The notes: generated by a model from the letters alone, not told the origin. Numbered from the stretch's first letter, positions 16,773 through 25,354 are shown. The stretch is DNA of 64,000 nt from an uncultured Bacteroidota bacterium (GCA_902777005.1 CACYSB010000001.1:48741-112740); one strand, 5' to 3'. Program-made: numbers and translations.

Positions 16773-17449
16773 TTGACATTCAATACATCAGTCATCCCAT
16801 ACACCCCGGCCGGAGCTTTGGCCAGCCATTCTGCCGCCGTCAGAGCCCCCAGGGCCAGGCCTTGGCGACTGTGTGCCTCATGGGTAATGGTAATGGTGTC
16901 TATCTCACTGTCGTACACTACGGTATGCGTCCCCGGCACCTCGCCCTCGCGGTATGATTTGATAGGTATGCTCTCTGCCGACCGCTGACCGTTGGCCGCT
17001 ATCTGCTCCTGCAGTGTTATGGCTGTGCCGCTCGGCGCGTCGAGCTTGTGTATGTGGTGCGTCTCACTGATAGAGGTCTTGTATTCCACGCGCCCGCGCA
17101 TCAACTGCGCCAGCCGCTCGTTGAGTGCGAACATTATATTCATGCCGATGCTGAAGTTGGTGGCCGTCAGCAGGCGTCCGCCGGCTTTGCGACAGGCCTC
17201 AGCCACCTCGTCGTAGCGGTCGTACCACCCGGTGGTACCGCAAACCACCGGCACACCCATCTCGAGGCAACGCAGCATGTTGTCGGCCGCTGTGGCTGGT
17301 GTCGAGAACTCTATGGCCACGTCGGCGTCAACCTCTGCAGGCCATGCGTCGTCTTTGTCGAGCTTCAGCGTCACGCTGTGCCCGCGCTCTGCCGCCAATG
17401 CCTCTATGGCATGCCCCATCTTGCCGTATCCTATCAGTGCTATCTTCAT
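16769..17449 (-). CDS. dapB: 4-hydroxy-tetrahydrodipicolinate reductase
   Basis: 226 residues. The N-terminal nucleotide site is IALIGYGKMGHAIE, with FSTPATAADN and VCGTTGW following; the substrate/catalytic part contains ETHHIHKLDAPSGTA (catalytic His pair and Lys). DapB reduces the cyclic intermediate in the lysine/diaminopimelate pathway, which also supplies peptidoglycan. It is slightly shorter than the 270-residue enterobacterial form, as usual in Bacteroidota. It is the first gene of a tight operon with an ABC importer, an uncommon pairing with no obvious functional link. Confidence 0.93.
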   Translation of the reverse strand: MKIALIGYGKMGHAIEALAAERGHSVTLKLDKDDAWPAEVDADVAIEFSTPATAADNMLRCLEMGVPVVCGTTGWYDRYDEVAEACRKAGGRLLTATNFSIGMNIMFALNERLAQLMRGRVEYKTSISETHHIHKLDAPSGTAITLQEQIAANGQRSAESIPIKSYREGEVPGTHTVVYDSEIDTITITHEAHSRQGLALGALTAAEWLAKAPAGVYGMTDVLNVK

Positions 17450-17475
17450 CTCCTTTTGTCGTTAAAAACGAGTTG

Positions 17476-17483
17476 CAAAGATA
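17476..17483 (-). promoter_or_regulatory. -7 element of the dapB operon
   Basis: TATCTTTG on the minus strand, 26 bases before the dapB ATG, in an 80-base gap that also holds the divergent ribBA promoter. Confidence 0.6.
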
Positions 17484-17503
17484 CTAATAAAAAATTTATT
17501 TCG

Positions 17504-17511
17504 TATATTTG
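17504..17511 (+). promoter_or_regulatory. -7 element of ribBA
   Basis: TATATTTG, 18 bases before the ribBA ATG. The leader is too short to hold an FMN riboswitch. Confidence 0.6.
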
Positions 17512-17529
17512 CACCGGTAAAATAAATTC

Positions 17530-18753
17530 ATGCAGATAGTTATGGACTTTAAACTCAACACCATAGAAGAGGCCATCGAGGATTTCCGCGAAGGCAAATT
17601 TGTCATTGTTGTCGACGACGAGGACCGCGAGAATGAGGGCGACTTCATCATGGCCGCCGAGAAAATCACTCCTGAGCACGTCAACTTCATGCTCAAGAAC
17701 GGTCGCGGCGTGCTCTGCGCCCCCATCACCGAGCAGCGCTGCCATGAACTGCAGCTCGACATGCAGGTGCACGACAATACCTCCCTCCTCGGCACCCCCT
17801 TCACCGTCACCGTCGACAACCTTGAGGACGGCTGCACCACCGGCGTCTCCATGCACGACCGCGCCAGCACCATCCGCGCCCTTGCCAATCCCGCCACCAA
17901 GGCCGACCAGCTTGGCCGTCCGGGCCACATCAACCCTCTGCGCGCCCGCAACGGCGGCGTGCTTGTGCGTGCCGGCCACACCGAGGCCGCTGTTGACTTG
18001 GCACGCCTCGCAGGCCTCTACCCCGCCGGCGCCCTCATCGAGATTATCAACGACGACGGCACCATGGCCCGCATGCCCCAGCTCCAGGAAGTGGCCAAGC
18101 GCTTCGGCCTCAAGATCGTCACCATCAAGGACCTCATCGCCTACCGCGTGGCCCACGAGACCCTCGTCCGCCGCGAAGAGGAGGTCTTCCTGCCCACCCA
18201 GTGGGGCAACTTCCAGCTCATCGCCTACACCCAGCTCGACAACGGCAACACACACATGGTGCTCAAGAAGGGCGAGTGGGAGGAGGGCGAGCCTGTCCTA
18301 GTGCGCGTCCACTCCAGCTGCGCCACGGGCGACATCTTCGGCTCTTGCAAGTGCGACTGCGGCGACCAGCTGCACCGCGCCATGGAGATGATAGATCACG
18401 AGGGCAAAGGCCTCATAGCCTACATGAGCCAGGAAGGTCGCGGCATAGGCCTCGTCAACAAACTCCGCGCCTACCACCTGCAGGAACAGGGCTTCGACAC
18501 CGTCGACGCCAACCTCAAACTCGGCTTCAAGGCCGACGAGCGTGACTACGGCATCGGCGCACAGATACTGCGTGACCAGCACGTCACCAAGATGCGCCTC
18601 ATCACCAACAACCCCGTCAAGCGCACCGGCCTCGAAGGCTATGGCCTCGAAGTCACCGAGATAGTCCCCATCGTCATCGAGCCCAACAAGTACAACGAAC
18701 GCTACCTCAAGACCAAGCAGGACCGCATGGGCCACCAGCTCCACCTGAAATAA
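17530..18753 (+). CDS. ribBA: Bifunctional DHBP synthase / GTP cyclohydrolase II
   Basis: 407 residues. The N-terminal half is 3,4-dihydroxy-2-butanone-4-phosphate synthase ([53 protein letters not shown]). The C-terminal half is GTP cyclohydrolase II with the zinc-binding cysteines in [17 protein letters not shown] and the catalytic segment [11 protein letters not shown]. Together they make both riboflavin precursors from ribulose-5-phosphate and GTP. An internal Met (MDFKLN) four codons in is an alternative start. The gene is followed by a strong terminator and is monocistronic. Confidence 0.95.
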   Translation: MQIVMDFKLNTIEEAIEDFREGKFVIVVDDEDRENEGDFIMAAEKITPEHVNFMLKNGRGVLCAPITEQRCHELQLDMQVHDNTSLLGTPFTVTVDNLEDGCTTGVSMHDRASTIRALANPATKADQLGRPGHINPLRARNGGVLVRAGHTEAAVDLARLAGLYPAGALIEIINDDGTMARMPQLQEVAKRFGLKIVTIKDLIAYRVAHETLVRREEEVFLPTQWGNFQLIAYTQLDNGNTHMVLKKGEWEEGEPVLVRVHSSCATGDIFGSCKCDCGDQLHRAMEMIDHEGKGLIAYMSQEGRGIGLVNKLRAYHLQEQGFDTVDANLKLGFKADERDYGIGAQILRDQHVTKMRLITNNPVKRTGLEGYGLEVTEIVPIVIEPNKYNERYLKTKQDRMGHQLHLK

Positions 18754-18778
18754 ATCTCCGCAATAGATAGTACATTAA

Positions 18779-18806
18779 AGCCCTCCCATGAAGGAGGGCT
18801 TTTTTC
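18779..18806 (+). terminator. Rho-independent terminator of ribBA
   Basis: AGCCCTCC (18779-18786) pairs with GGAGGGCT (18793-18800), loop CATGAA, followed by a T run. Confidence 0.85.
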
Positions 18807-18810
18807 TTAA

Positions 18811-18850
18811 CATGAATTACCGTAATAATCACGAATTATCATGAATCTTC
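18811..18850 (-). repeat. AT-rich dispersed repeat, family 2
   Basis: On the minus strand the stretch contains ATTCATGATAATTCGTG, then ATTACGGTAATTCATG. The same pattern, ATTCATGA-n-AATTCGTG and ACGGTAATTC, occurs near 32567 (plus), and a shortened form near 20598. It lies between ribBA and the downstream end of the BspA-type gene. Confidence 0.5.
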
Positions 18851-18876
18851 TTGACAATCCGTGGTTATTTCGCCTC

Positions 18877-20517
18877 TCACCTTAGCACTACCACGCGGCG
18901 GGCAGGTGCGCTGCCAACCTTAATCATATACGTGCCTGTAGCGGGAACATCGAAACTCAACAGCATATCGTTGTCCTGTTTCGTGGCCAACACCCGCCCG
19001 TTAACATCATACAGCGTCACCGTGTTGCCTTCTGCCCCGTCCACTATAATATCGCCACCAATAACACTAATATTAACATAATCAATACCCCCATCTTCAA
19101 TCCCTTGCGAGGGTTCAAAAAACGCCGTTAGCTCCACGTCACCCAAAACAGGAAATGCATAAGGATTGACTGTAGTTCCATCGCTCCAACCAGTGAAAAC
19201 AAAACCATTGTAGGCATAGGCTTGTGCGATACATGCTTCACCATAGGTGTATTCATTACTGCCTGTAACAGTTCCCCTCATATTATCGTTTGGCACCAAT
19301 GTTACAGTATGTGTATCAATTGCAAAATATGCTGTTAAAAAAACATCTCTTTGGATAACATATCGGCGTGGATTTTCTTGGCTACCATCACTCCATCCAA
19401 TGAAATGGTGGTGGTCTACAGGTGTTGCTGTAAGCACAGTAGTGTCAAGATACTCGAACACACCGCCGCCGTTTACTGAGCCAATGTTCTGGTCGGAACT
19501 ATGCACCTCCACAGTATAAGTGTTCTTGGCGAAACTGGCAGTCAGTACACTGTCCCTGTTAATCATCAGGGTATCCGGGTTCGCCATGCTGCCGTTGCTC
19601 CAACCTGTAAAATGATATCCGTAATTGGCAACAGCTTGAATCACAGCGCTTGAGTCACATCGTACATCCTGTTGATCAGCATCTTGAACGACGTTGGCTG
19701 TACCCCAATCGGGAGCCAAGGAGGAAACTGTCATTGAAAAATTGACAGATGGCACTACATAGGTGTGGTTAGAGCCAAAAGCAGCATAATACGAGTGGTA
19801 CGAGCCGCAGGGGATATCAATCACAAGAGTGTCCGGTGCTTCGGGGAACATATTCGCACCCACATTTGGTGCAACATCGGATTTGAAAATCAGAGAGTCA
19901 AGGTTTTTGCAACCCCAAAACGCCAATCCTCCGACACTACCCACAGAAGTACCAAAAGTAACCGACCTAAGACTATAGCATTGCGAAAAAGCCCCAAAAC
20001 CAACCGATACAACAGCATCCGGCACAACGACGGAAACTAATGAAGTGTCATTCTCAAAGATTCCTTGATCAATCGTAGTCAACGAGTCGGGAAGCACTAT
20101 TGATGTAATATTGAAACTGCCGGCAAATGCCTGCATTCCAATGGAAGTTACCGAGTTGGGTATTACCAATGATGTCAAGCTGTCACAGGCGCAGAAAGCC
20201 CTGATTACAATAGTCCGTACTGTGCTGGGTATCTGCACCGAACGCATGGTTGAATATTCAAATGCTTCATGTCCAATTGAGGTAACTGGATACTTCACAC
20301 CATCATACTCCACACTGTCGGGGATAATCAAATCGCCATCCAATGTGTTTCCATAATTTGGATAATTATACTGTTTCTTTGCCACTGAGGCCTCCCCATC
20401 AGCAATATCATAGTACAATGTGTGTCCCGATGGAGTGACTGATGGATAATTGTATACTTGTGCCGATGCACAAATTGCCATTATCGAGAATGCGATAAAT
20501 AATAATCCGTGTTTCAT
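18877..20517 (-). CDS. BspA-type leucine-rich repeat protein with InlB-B repeats and sorting tail
   Basis: 546 residues: signal peptide (MKHGLLFIAFSIMAICASA), then about six BspA/TpLRR units (for example SLTSLVIPNSVTSIGMQAFAG) to about residue 230. Three Listeria-Bacteroides (Flg_new/InlB B) repeats with GYHFTGWSNGS, HFIGWSDGSQ and FVFTGWSDGT follow, at 290-440. A C-terminal sorting-like end (VTLYDVNGRVLATK, ATGTYMIKVG) suggests type IX export and surface attachment. Such proteins bind host or microbial surface ligands; the ligand here is unknown. The promoter is at 20563-20593. Confidence 0.85.
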   Translation of the reverse strand: MKHGLLFIAFSIMAICASAQVYNYPSVTPSGHTLYYDIADGEASVAKKQYNYPNYGNTLDGDLIIPDSVEYDGVKYPVTSIGHEAFEYSTMRSVQIPSTVRTIVIRAFCACDSLTSLVIPNSVTSIGMQAFAGSFNITSIVLPDSLTTIDQGIFENDTSLVSVVVPDAVVSVGFGAFSQCYSLRSVTFGTSVGSVGGLAFWGCKNLDSLIFKSDVAPNVGANMFPEAPDTLVIDIPCGSYHSYYAAFGSNHTYVVPSVNFSMTVSSLAPDWGTANVVQDADQQDVRCDSSAVIQAVANYGYHFTGWSNGSMANPDTLMINRDSVLTASFAKNTYTVEVHSSDQNIGSVNGGGVFEYLDTTVLTATPVDHHHFIGWSDGSQENPRRYVIQRDVFLTAYFAIDTHTVTLVPNDNMRGTVTGSNEYTYGEACIAQAYAYNGFVFTGWSDGTTVNPYAFPVLGDVELTAFFEPSQGIEDGGIDYVNISVIGGDIIVDGAEGNTVTLYDVNGRVLATKQDNDMLLSFDVPATGTYMIKVGSAPARRVVVLR

Positions 20518-20562
20518 GTATTTCTTTTTTGCTTACGGCTTTCTAGTTATCGAAAGTAAGTG

Positions 20563-20593
20563 CAAAGATACGAAATGTTTTCCAACCGACAAA
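20563..20593 (-). promoter_or_regulatory. Promoter of the BspA-type gene
   Basis: On the minus strand TTTG (20593-20590), a 19-base spacer and TATCTTTG (20570-20563) form a full Bacteroidota promoter about 45 bases before the ATG. Confidence 0.7.
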
Positions 20594-20596
20594 ATA

Positions 20597-20626
20597 ATTC
20601 ATGAATATTTGTGGTAATTCATATTC
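20597..20626 (+). repeat. AT-rich dispersed repeat, family 2, short copy
   Basis: Reads ATTCATGAATATTTGTGG then TAATTCATAT; compared with the copies at 18811 and 32567 it lacks the internal segment. It directly precedes a family 1 inverted repeat, the same order as at 32567-32800. Confidence 0.45.
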
Positions 20627-20770
20627 GGAGTCTCTCCGTACCCGCTCCGTACCCGCTCCGACTGTTTAACGGTTGTTTAACGGTTTTTTGTCGGAGGGGA
20701 TACGAAGCGACGTCGAAGCGGGGTAGGAGATGGGTATGAGATGGACGAGAGATGGGTAGGAAAAGGGGGT
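20625..20770. repeat. Intergenic inverted repeat, family 1 copy B
   Basis: Occupies most of the 371-base divergent gap before the zapA unit. It contains CCGTACCCGCTCCG twice, then CCGAC, two identical 11-bp units TGTTTAACGGT, TTTTTGTCGGAGG, and a degenerate GAGATGGGTA-type tail. The GTCGGAG segment is complementary to the CTCCGAC on the left, so the unit array sits in the loop of a potential hairpin. Confidence 0.7.
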
Positions 20771-20845
20771 GTCTTTTTCGTGACGTTCAGGGTGCGACGA
20801 AACGTTAAAAATGAAAATATTTTTTACCATATATAAAATATTTAC

Positions 20846-20853
20846 TAATTTTG
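20846..20853 (+). promoter_or_regulatory. -7 element of the zapA unit
   Basis: TAATTTTG, 35 bases upstream of the ATG at 20889. Confidence 0.55.
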
Positions 20854-20888
20854 CACCGCTTTTTATAGTATCATAGGTAGCGAAGGAT

Positions 20889-21179
20889 ATGTTCGATTTT
20901 GAAACATCGGTATCAGGCATTGAGTTCAAAGTGAGGCAGTTGGCTGACGAGGTGATGCGTCTGCGGACTGCTGTTGAGAGGGGAGAGGACCGCCGCCGCG
21001 AGCTAGAGGAAGCATTGAAAAACAAGGAAACGGAAATAAACAAATTAAAAGAAGAGAACAAATTAATTAGATTAGGAAACAGGCTGACAGAAGGAAATGA
21101 CAGTGCTGAACTGAAGTTGAAGATCAATCAGATGATACGCACTATCGACAAGAGTCTGGAGATAATGAGGAGTGAATGA
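20889..21179 (+). CDS. Small coiled-coil protein upstream of zapA
   Basis: 96 residues, almost entirely helical with a heptad pattern between about 15 and 65 (VRQLADEVMRLRTAVERGED, LEEALKNKETEINKLKEENK). No membrane segment or catalytic motif is seen. The stop overlaps the zapA ATG (ATGA), so the two are translationally coupled. A short coiled-coil ORF preceding zapA is a recurrent arrangement in Bacteroidota, which suggests a role with ZapA in Z-ring assembly; this is inference from context. Confidence 0.8.
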   Translation: MFDFETSVSGIEFKVRQLADEVMRLRTAVERGEDRRRELEEALKNKETEINKLKEENKLIRLGNRLTEGNDSAELKLKINQMIRTIDKSLEIMRSE

Positions 21180-21490
21180 TGGAGACGGTACAGGCATCGG
21201 TGAGCATATTGGGAAGGACCTACAGGCTTCGCGTCGCCGCGGAGGATGAGGCGGCGTTGCGCAAGGCGGCGGAAGCCATCGACAAACAGGCCAAGCAATA
21301 TGGCAACATGTATGCCTACAACGATCACCAGGACCTGCTTGCGATGGTGGCATTGACGCAAATCACCCAGTTGACCAAAATACAGGAGTCGCTGCGCTTC
21401 AAGGACACAGACCTTGCCCAGCGGCTGCAGTCGATAGACAGCATCTTGGAGCAAATACTGCATCCGACTAATACCCAAAACAGTTTGTAA
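21176..21490 (+). CDS. zapA: Cell division protein ZapA
   Basis: 104 residues. The N-terminal part (ASVSILGRTYRLRVAAEDEAALRKAAE) is the ZapA globular domain and is followed by a coiled coil containing ALTQITQLTKIQESL. ZapA binds FtsZ and bundles protofilaments at midcell. The start overlaps the upstream coiled-coil gene; ATG at 21179 is an alternative. The stop codon lies inside a 9-bp inverted repeat (GTTTGTAAA at 21483-21491, TTTACAAAC at 21502-21510), and a candidate 6S RNA follows. Confidence 0.9.
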   Translation: MMETVQASVSILGRTYRLRVAAEDEAALRKAAEAIDKQAKQYGNMYAYNDHQDLLAMVALTQITQLTKIQESLRFKDTDLAQRLQSIDSILEQILHPTNTQNSL

Positions 21491-21499
21491 ACTCAACAC

Positions 21500-21619
21500 C
21501 ATTTACAAACCGAGTCGGCTCAGGGGTGGGTAGGTTGTATGGCTGATACACCCGGCGCTCAAATCCTAACGTTCCAGAGTTTACCAATACTCCCGGAGGG
21601 CTATCGGATGCAGTTTTTT
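21500..21619 (+). ncRNA. ssrS: Candidate 6S RNA
   Basis: The 180-base gap between zapA and rny holds no ORF but folds as a rod. CCGA (21510-21513) pairs with TCGG (21604-21607), CTC (21519-21521) with GAG (21596-21598), and GGGG (21523-21526) with TCCC (21591-21594), separated by near-symmetric internal loops. A small hairpin TGTAT/ATACA lies in the central part, and a T run follows at 21614-21619. A rod with a central bubble downstream of zapA is the expected shape and place of 6S RNA, which inhibits RNA polymerase. Covariance scoring was not possible here. Confidence 0.5.
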
Positions 21620-21669
21620 ACCTCTTTCCATCAGCGTGGTTCCGACAAACAAACACACTAAAACACACT

Positions 21670-23211
21670 ATGGTAGCATTGTACATTGCAATCGGAGTAA
21701 TCGTAGGCGGCGGCGTGGGCATGTGGCTCACCACCGGCGTGCTGCGCAACAAGCTCCTCGCCAAGAGCCAGCAGGTGCTCAAGGATGCCGAGGAGAAGGG
21801 TGAAATCTTGAAGAAGGAAAAGGAGTTGCAGGCCAAGGAGAAGTTCCTCCAGCTCAAGAGCGAGCATGACAAGCGCGTCAACGAGCAGAACAACAAGCTC
21901 CGCGATACTGAGAATAAGCTCAAACAGCGCGAGAACACTCTCAACCAGAAGGTCGACGAGCTGCAGAAGAAGAGCAACGAGCTCAAGGGCGTCAGCGAGA
22001 AGCTGAACAGCGAGATTGAGACTCTGCACAAGCGTCAGGCCGAGGTGGAGAAGGTCTACAAGGAGAGCGTCGAGAAGCTGGAGCATATCGCCGGCATGAG
22101 CGCCGAGGACGCCAAGAAGCAGCTCATAGACAGCATGACCGAGGAGGCACGCGCCGAGGCCAGCACCACAATCATGGACATCGTGGAGGAGGCCAAGATC
22201 ACCGCCGCCGAACAGGCCAAGAAGGTGGTCATCCAGAGCATCCAGCGCACCGCTACGGAGACTGCCGTGGAGAACACGGTGAGCGTGTTCAACCTTGAGA
22301 ACGAGGAGGTCAAGGGCCGCATCATAGGCCGCGAGGGCCGCAACATACGCACCCTCGAGAGCCTCACCGGCGTGGAGATTATCATCGATGACTCGCCCGA
22401 CGCCATCATCATCAGCGGTTTCGACCCAGTGCGCCGCGAGATAGCGCGCCTGTCGCTGCACAAGCTGGTCACCGACGGCCGCATACACCCCGCACGCATC
22501 GAGGAGGTGGTGGCCAAGACCCGACGCCAGATTGAGCAGGAGATCAACGAGGTTGGTAAGCGTACCTGCATAGACCTCGGCATCCTAAACATGAACCACG
22601 AGCTGATGCGCATGGTGGGTCGCATGAAGTACCGCTCGAGCTACGGCCAGAACCTGCTGCAGCACAGCCGTGAGGTGGCCAACCTGGCTGCCACAATGGC
22701 TTCTGAGCTGGGCCTCAACCCCAAGCTCGCCAAACGCGCCGGTCTGTTGCACGACATCGGCAAGGTGCCTGAGACCGACCCCGAGATACCGCACGCAATC
22801 TTCGGCATGAAGCTGGCCGAGAAGTACAAGGAGCATCCCGACATCTGCAACGCCATCGGCGCCCACCACGACGAGGTGGAGATGACCAACCTCATCAGCC
22901 CTATCATCCAGGTGGCCGACGCCATCAGCGGTGCCCGTCCCGGCGCTCGCCGCGAGGTCGTCGAGGCATATATTAACCGCCTGAAGAAGCTTGAGGACAT
23001 GGCCATGAGTTACCCCGGCGTGGTGAAGACCTACGCCATCCAGGCTGGCCGCGAGCTGCGCGTCATCGTGGGTGCCGACAAGGTGACCGACGTTGAGGCC
23101 AACAAGCTCAGCTACGACCTCTCGAAGCAGATTCAGAGCGAGATGACCTATCCGGGACAGATCAAGGTGACGGTGATCCGCGAGACCCGCGCTATCAACT
23201 ACGCTAAGTAA
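21670..23211 (+). CDS. rny: Ribonuclease Y
   Basis: 513 residues: an N-terminal membrane anchor ([19 protein letters not shown]), a long coiled coil (about 30-190), a KH domain with [19 protein letters not shown], and an HD domain with [10 protein letters not shown] (metal-binding His-Asp) and a downstream GAHHDEVE. This is the full architecture of the membrane-bound endonuclease that starts mRNA decay in many bacteria. lgt follows after two bases. Confidence 0.95.
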   Translation: MVALYIAIGVIVGGGVGMWLTTGVLRNKLLAKSQQVLKDAEEKGEILKKEKELQAKEKFLQLKSEHDKRVNEQNNKLRDTENKLKQRENTLNQKVDELQKKSNELKGVSEKLNSEIETLHKRQAEVEKVYKESVEKLEHIAGMSAEDAKKQLIDSMTEEARAEASTTIMDIVEEAKITAAEQAKKVVIQSIQRTATETAVENTVSVFNLENEEVKGRIIGREGRNIRTLESLTGVEIIIDDSPDAIIISGFDPVRREIARLSLHKLVTDGRIHPARIEEVVAKTRRQIEQEINEVGKRTCIDLGILNMNHELMRMVGRMKYRSSYGQNLLQHSREVANLAATMASELGLNPKLAKRAGLLHDIGKVPETDPEIPHAIFGMKLAEKYKEHPDICNAIGAHHDEVEMTNLISPIIQVADAISGARPGARREVVEAYINRLKKLEDMAMSYPGVVKTYAIQAGRELRVIVGADKVTDVEANKLSYDLSKQIQSEMTYPGQIKVTVIRETRAINYAK

Positions 23212-23213
23212 TT

Positions 23214-24083
23214 ATGCTGCCGCTGGCTATACACTGGAATGTCGACCCCATACTATTCCACATCGGGGGCTTCGGATTGCGCTGGTACTCGCTGTGCTTC
23301 CTGGTGGCGTTCCTGCTGGGATACTATATCATCGAGCGCATGTTCAAGCGCGAGGGCGTGAAGGAGGACTACCTGAGCAGCCTGTTCCTGTACATCTTCC
23401 TGGCCATACTGTTCGGCGCACGCCTTGGGCACTGCCTGTTCTACGAGCCCGACTATTTTCTGACGTCGGAGCATTGGGTGGAGATATTCTGGCCGTTCTC
23501 GAACGGTCACTACACCGGTTTTCAGGGCTTGGCGAGCCACGGTGCCGCCATTGGCATACTGGTGGCTCTGTGGCTATACTGGCGCAAATACGGCCTTAAC
23601 CCGTGGTGGTTCCTCGACAGGCTGGTGATTGTGGTGGCCCTCGGCGGCGCTTTCGTTCGTCTGGGCAATCTTTTCAACAGCGAGATATACGGCGTGGAGA
23701 CCACTCTGCCGTGGGGCTTCGTGTTCGAGCGCGAAGGTGAGGTGGTGCCTAAGCACCCGACACAGCTTTACGAGAGCTTGAGTTATTTCCTTATTTTCGG
23801 CTTGAGCATCTGGTACTATATCAGAAAAAAAGGCCAGTTCAAGACCGGCACTATTTTCGGCTGGTGGCTGGTGGCTCTGTTCGGTGTGCGACTGCTGATA
23901 GAGTTCGTCAAGAACGACCAAGTGGACTTCGAGGCCGGCATGGCGCTCAACATGGGCCAGCTGCTCAGCCTGCCGTTCATCATCGGCGGCCTTACGATAG
24001 CATGGCTCGCCAGCAAAGAGAAACTCCCCCAGGGACCGTTCCCGAAAGGGGAGAAAGTAAATATTAAAGAGAAAAAGAAATGA
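23214..24083 (+). CDS. lgt: Phosphatidylglycerol-prolipoprotein diacylglyceryl transferase
   Basis: 289 residues with about seven membrane helices. The family signature is present as GGAFVRLGNLFNSEIYG, along with the essential His region (YTGFQGLASHGAAIG) and RWYSL near the N terminus. Lgt attaches diacylglycerol to the lipobox Cys of prolipoproteins such as LptE and LptC in this window. The last 20 residues (LPQGPFPKGEK and a Lys-rich tail) are encoded by a hairpin-forming stretch, CTCCCC at 24024 and GGGGAG at 24048, that looks like an acquired repeat. The stop overlaps the gpmA ATG. Confidence 0.95.
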   Translation: MLPLAIHWNVDPILFHIGGFGLRWYSLCFLVAFLLGYYIIERMFKREGVKEDYLSSLFLYIFLAILFGARLGHCLFYEPDYFLTSEHWVEIFWPFSNGHYTGFQGLASHGAAIGILVALWLYWRKYGLNPWWFLDRLVIVVALGGAFVRLGNLFNSEIYGVETTLPWGFVFEREGEVVPKHPTQLYESLSYFLIFGLSIWYYIRKKGQFKTGTIFGWWLVALFGVRLLIEFVKNDQVDFEAGMALNMGQLLSLPFIIGGLTIAWLASKEKLPQGPFPKGEKVNIKEKKK

Positions 24084-24826
24084 AGACACTGATACTTGTG
24101 CGCCACGGAGAGAGCGCATGGAACAAACTCAACCTCTTCACCGGCTGGACCGACGTCGACCTCACCGAGGCCGGCATCAAGGAGGCCTACGAGGCCGGCA
24201 AGCTGCTCAAGGCTGAGGGCTACCGCCCCGAGCTCTGCTTCACCAGCTACTTGAAGCGCGCCGTGAAGACCCTCAACGAGATACTGGACGCTATGGATAT
24301 GGACTGGCTGCCGGTGCAGAAGAGCTGGCGTCTCAACGAGAAGAGCTACGGCGCCATCCAAGGTCTCAACAAGGCCGACACCGCTGCCAAGTACGGCGAC
24401 GAGCAGGTGCTGCTATGGCGCCGTGCCTTCGACGTGCAGCCCCCTGCACTCGACATGCACGACGAGCGTAGTCCCCGTATGGACCCGCGCTACAACGAGA
24501 TTCCCGACAACCTCATACCGCTCACCGAGAGCCTCAAGGATACCATCGAGCGCCTGATGCCTTACTACCGTGGCACAATCATGCCGGCCTTCGAAAACCG
24601 CAACACCCTCATGGTTGTGGCACACGGCAACTCGCTGCGTGGCATCGTCAAGGAACTCAAAGGCATGTCGAACGAGGAGATTATCAAGTTCAATTTGCCC
24701 ACGGCAGTGCCCTATGTGTTCACTTTTGACGACCGCATGAACCTCGTCGAGGATAAATTTCTCGGTGACCCCGATGTTATCGCTGCCAAGATGCAAAGCG
24801 TTGCTAATCAGGCCAAGAAGAAGTGA
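24080..24826 (+). CDS. gpmA: 2,3-bisphosphoglycerate-dependent phosphoglycerate mutase
   Basis: 248 residues, typical length. The phosphohistidine motif is LVRHGESAWN (residues 6-15), with NLFTGWTDVDLTEAG following and the second catalytic His in VVAHGNSLRG. It interconverts 3- and 2-phosphoglycerate in glycolysis and gluconeogenesis. It is the last gene of the rny-lgt-gpmA run, joined to lgt by an ATGA overlap. A hairpin 80 bases downstream ends the unit. Confidence 0.95.
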   Translation: MKTLILVRHGESAWNKLNLFTGWTDVDLTEAGIKEAYEAGKLLKAEGYRPELCFTSYLKRAVKTLNEILDAMDMDWLPVQKSWRLNEKSYGAIQGLNKADTAAKYGDEQVLLWRRAFDVQPPALDMHDERSPRMDPRYNEIPDNLIPLTESLKDTIERLMPYYRGTIMPAFENRNTLMVVAHGNSLRGIVKELKGMSNEEIIKFNLPTAVPYVFTFDDRMNLVEDKFLGDPDVIAAKMQSVANQAKKK

Positions 24827-24873
24827 TGGATAGGTCTTATTTCGCCTTCTGTGACAGGGTGATGTAAAAAAAA

Positions 24874-24905
24874 TTTGGCCAGTATTAAAAATGTTCGTAA
24901 TTTTG
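24874..24905 (+). promoter_or_regulatory. Promoter of the tRNA operon
   Basis: TTTG (24874-24877), a 20-base spacer and TAATTTTG (24898-24905), a full match to the consensus. The final G is also the first base of the terminator stem that follows, so the likely start site falls inside the hairpin. Confidence 0.7.
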
Positions 24906-24940
24906 CACCGCTTTTCGAGAGAGAAAAAGCGGTGCTTTTT
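24905..24940 (+). terminator. Hairpin terminator overlapping the tRNA promoter
   Basis: GCACCGCTTTT (24905-24915) pairs perfectly with AAAAGCGGTGC (24925-24935), followed by TTTTT. It fits as the gpmA terminator. For transcripts from the overlapping promoter only the 3' half of the stem would be made, so it should not stop them. Confidence 0.75.
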
Positions 24941-24958
24941 AGTCAAATCGAAAACCAC

Positions 24959-25049
24959 GGAGAGGTGGGTGAGTGGCTGAAACCAACAGTTTGCTAAACT
25001 GTCGTACTCGATTAGGGTACCGGGGGTTCGAATCCCCCCTTCTCCGCCA
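24959..25049 (+). tRNA. tRNA-Ser (anticodon GCT)
   Basis: Acceptor GGAGAGG pairs with CTTCTCC; the anticodon loop TTTGCTAAA gives GCT; a long variable arm is present; the T arm reads GGGGGTTCGAATCCCCC. The 3' CCA is encoded. Confidence 0.95.
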
Positions 25050-25089
25050 AACGAAAGGACGCCCCCGAAAAGGCGTCCTTTGTTGTTGA

Positions 25090-25164
25090 CGGGATATAGC
25101 GAAGTCCGGTTATCGCGCCTGCTTTGGGAGCAGGAGATCCCCAGTTCGAATCTGGGTGTCCCGA
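25090..25164 (+). tRNA. tRNA-Pro (anticodon TGG)
   Basis: Acceptor CGGGATA pairs with TGTCCCG; the anticodon stem CCTGC/GCAGG encloses TTTGGGA, giving TGG; T arm CCCAGTTCGAATCTGGG. The 3' CCA is not encoded, unlike the preceding tRNA-Ser. Confidence 0.95.
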
Positions 25165-25171
25165 CATGAGC

Positions 25172-25245
25172 GGCCCTGTAGCTCAGCTGGATAGAGCGAG
25201 AGTCTTCTAAACTCTAGGTCCTGCGTTCGAGTCGCAGCAGGGTCA
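25172..25245 (+). tRNA. tRNA-Arg (anticodon TCT)
   Basis: Acceptor GGCCCTG pairs with CAGGGTC; D arm AGCTCAGCTGGATAGAGC; anticodon stem GAGTC/AACTC region with loop CTTCTAA, anticodon TCT; T arm CTGCGTTCGAGTCGCAG. No encoded CCA. It lies 7 bases after tRNA-Pro. Confidence 0.95.
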
Positions 25246-25251
25246 CAGCCT

Positions 25252-25294
25252 AAGCGGCGCACCGTCACCACGGTGCGCCGCTTTTCTGTTTTAT
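25252..25294 (+). terminator. Terminator of the tRNA operon
   Basis: AAGCGGCGCACCG (25252-25264) pairs with CGGTGCGCCGCTT (25271-25283), followed by a T-rich stretch. Confidence 0.85.
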
Positions 25295-25354
25295 GCCACT
25301 GCTACACAATATTCCATGCCACTCTGCGTTATAAAGATTATAACAAATATCAGA

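Noticed and set aside
17512..17529. FMN riboswitch before ribBA
   Set aside because: The leader between the -7 element and the ATG is under 20 bases, too short for the aptamer.
9063..20517. Type IX secretion machinery genes
   Set aside because: Only substrates with sorting tails are seen; no porK/L/M/N, sov or porU homologue occurs in the window.
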